A stretch of DNA of 32,478 nucleotides from CAYUCE01 sp964443275 (lineage in GTDB: Bacteria > Bipolaricaulota > Bipolaricaulia > CAYUCE01): NCBI GenBank assembly GCA_964443275.1, contig CAYUCE010000020.1:1-32478 (forward strand). Reading direction: 5' to 3'. The position numbers and the translations under genes were made by a program. Shown here one piece after another: positions 32,296-32,478 of the stretch; the stretch's first letter is position 1; each line of letters starts with the position of its first letter. The notes under the pieces were generated by a model. It worked only from the letters and a program-made list of their open reading frames with translations, had not been told where the DNA came from and did not search any database.

Positions 32296-32478
32296 TTTAA
32301 TTGAAAATCCTTTCTTAACTGACTTTTCTCAAATTTTACATCTACGGTGTCTCACTTAGCTAAAATATATTAACCATGTGAATTTGCTGGAATTTTTTTG
32401 GATGTTTTTCCTAGCTTATCTTACCCCCCCCCATTTATTTAACCAAAATGCAGTTATCTCCCTACCACTCTCCTTAAA
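32296..32478. other. Non-coding tail of the window
   Basis: These 183 AT-rich bases after tRNA-Val hold no recognisable gene or clear terminator hairpin. A run of nine C (32424-32432) is the only notable feature. Confidence 0.4.

Overview
The window is bacterial and looks like the chromosome of an anaerobic, amino-acid-metabolising organism. Evidence for bacteria is Shine-Dalgarno sites of the GGAGG type before most genes, sigma70-like promoters, RuvA, split GcvPA/GcvPB and CCA-encoding tRNA genes. Evidence for anaerobic life is an aldehyde:ferredoxin oxidoreductase, an iron-type alcohol dehydrogenase and a glycine/threonine/serine cluster. The solute-binding protein has a signal peptide without a lipobox cysteine, which hints at a periplasm. 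The phylum cannot be assigned from sequence alone; an uncultivated lineage is possible.

Region 1 (1-12.6 kb) is accessory in character. A 151-bp MITE-like repeat and a long leader precede an aspartate kinase. Then come a GntR/FCD regulator with a consensus promoter, an acetamidase/formamidase, a peptide-type solute-binding protein and two DppB/DppC-like permeases. The ATPase genes of this transporter are absent. In their place lies a decayed IS1595-family transposase, then an Fe-alcohol dehydrogenase, an aldehyde:ferredoxin oxidoreductase and a broken Asp/Glu/hydantoin racemase.

Region 2 (12.75-25.2 kb) is a compact one-strand island for threonine, serine, glycine and one-carbon units. Threonine dehydrogenase and 2-amino-3-ketobutyrate CoA ligase turn threonine into glycine and acetyl-CoA. 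A class V aminotransferase, a short SerA and a DUF1015 protein form a serine unit. GcvPA, GcvPB and a 1211-aa fusion form a glycine cleavage unit. The fusion joins serine hydroxymethyltransferase, a degenerate GcvT-like domain and a complete GcvT. It is the most striking object in the window, because it puts the producer and the user of methylene-tetrahydrofolate on one chain. GcvH and dihydrolipoyl dehydrogenase are not here. Copies of the MITE-like repeat separate the three units.

Region 3 (25.2-32.5 kb) is housekeeping with scars. It holds gpsA and ctpA on the minus strand, a repeat cluster, an unrecognised 253-aa gene with its own promoter, a four-helix-bundle gene killed by a stop codon and flanked by inverted repeats, and a 3' remnant of yigZ. 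After these come ruvA, a nitroreductase, a dUTPase-like protein, an exported nuclease-like/lamin-tail protein, and tRNA-Cys and tRNA-Val.
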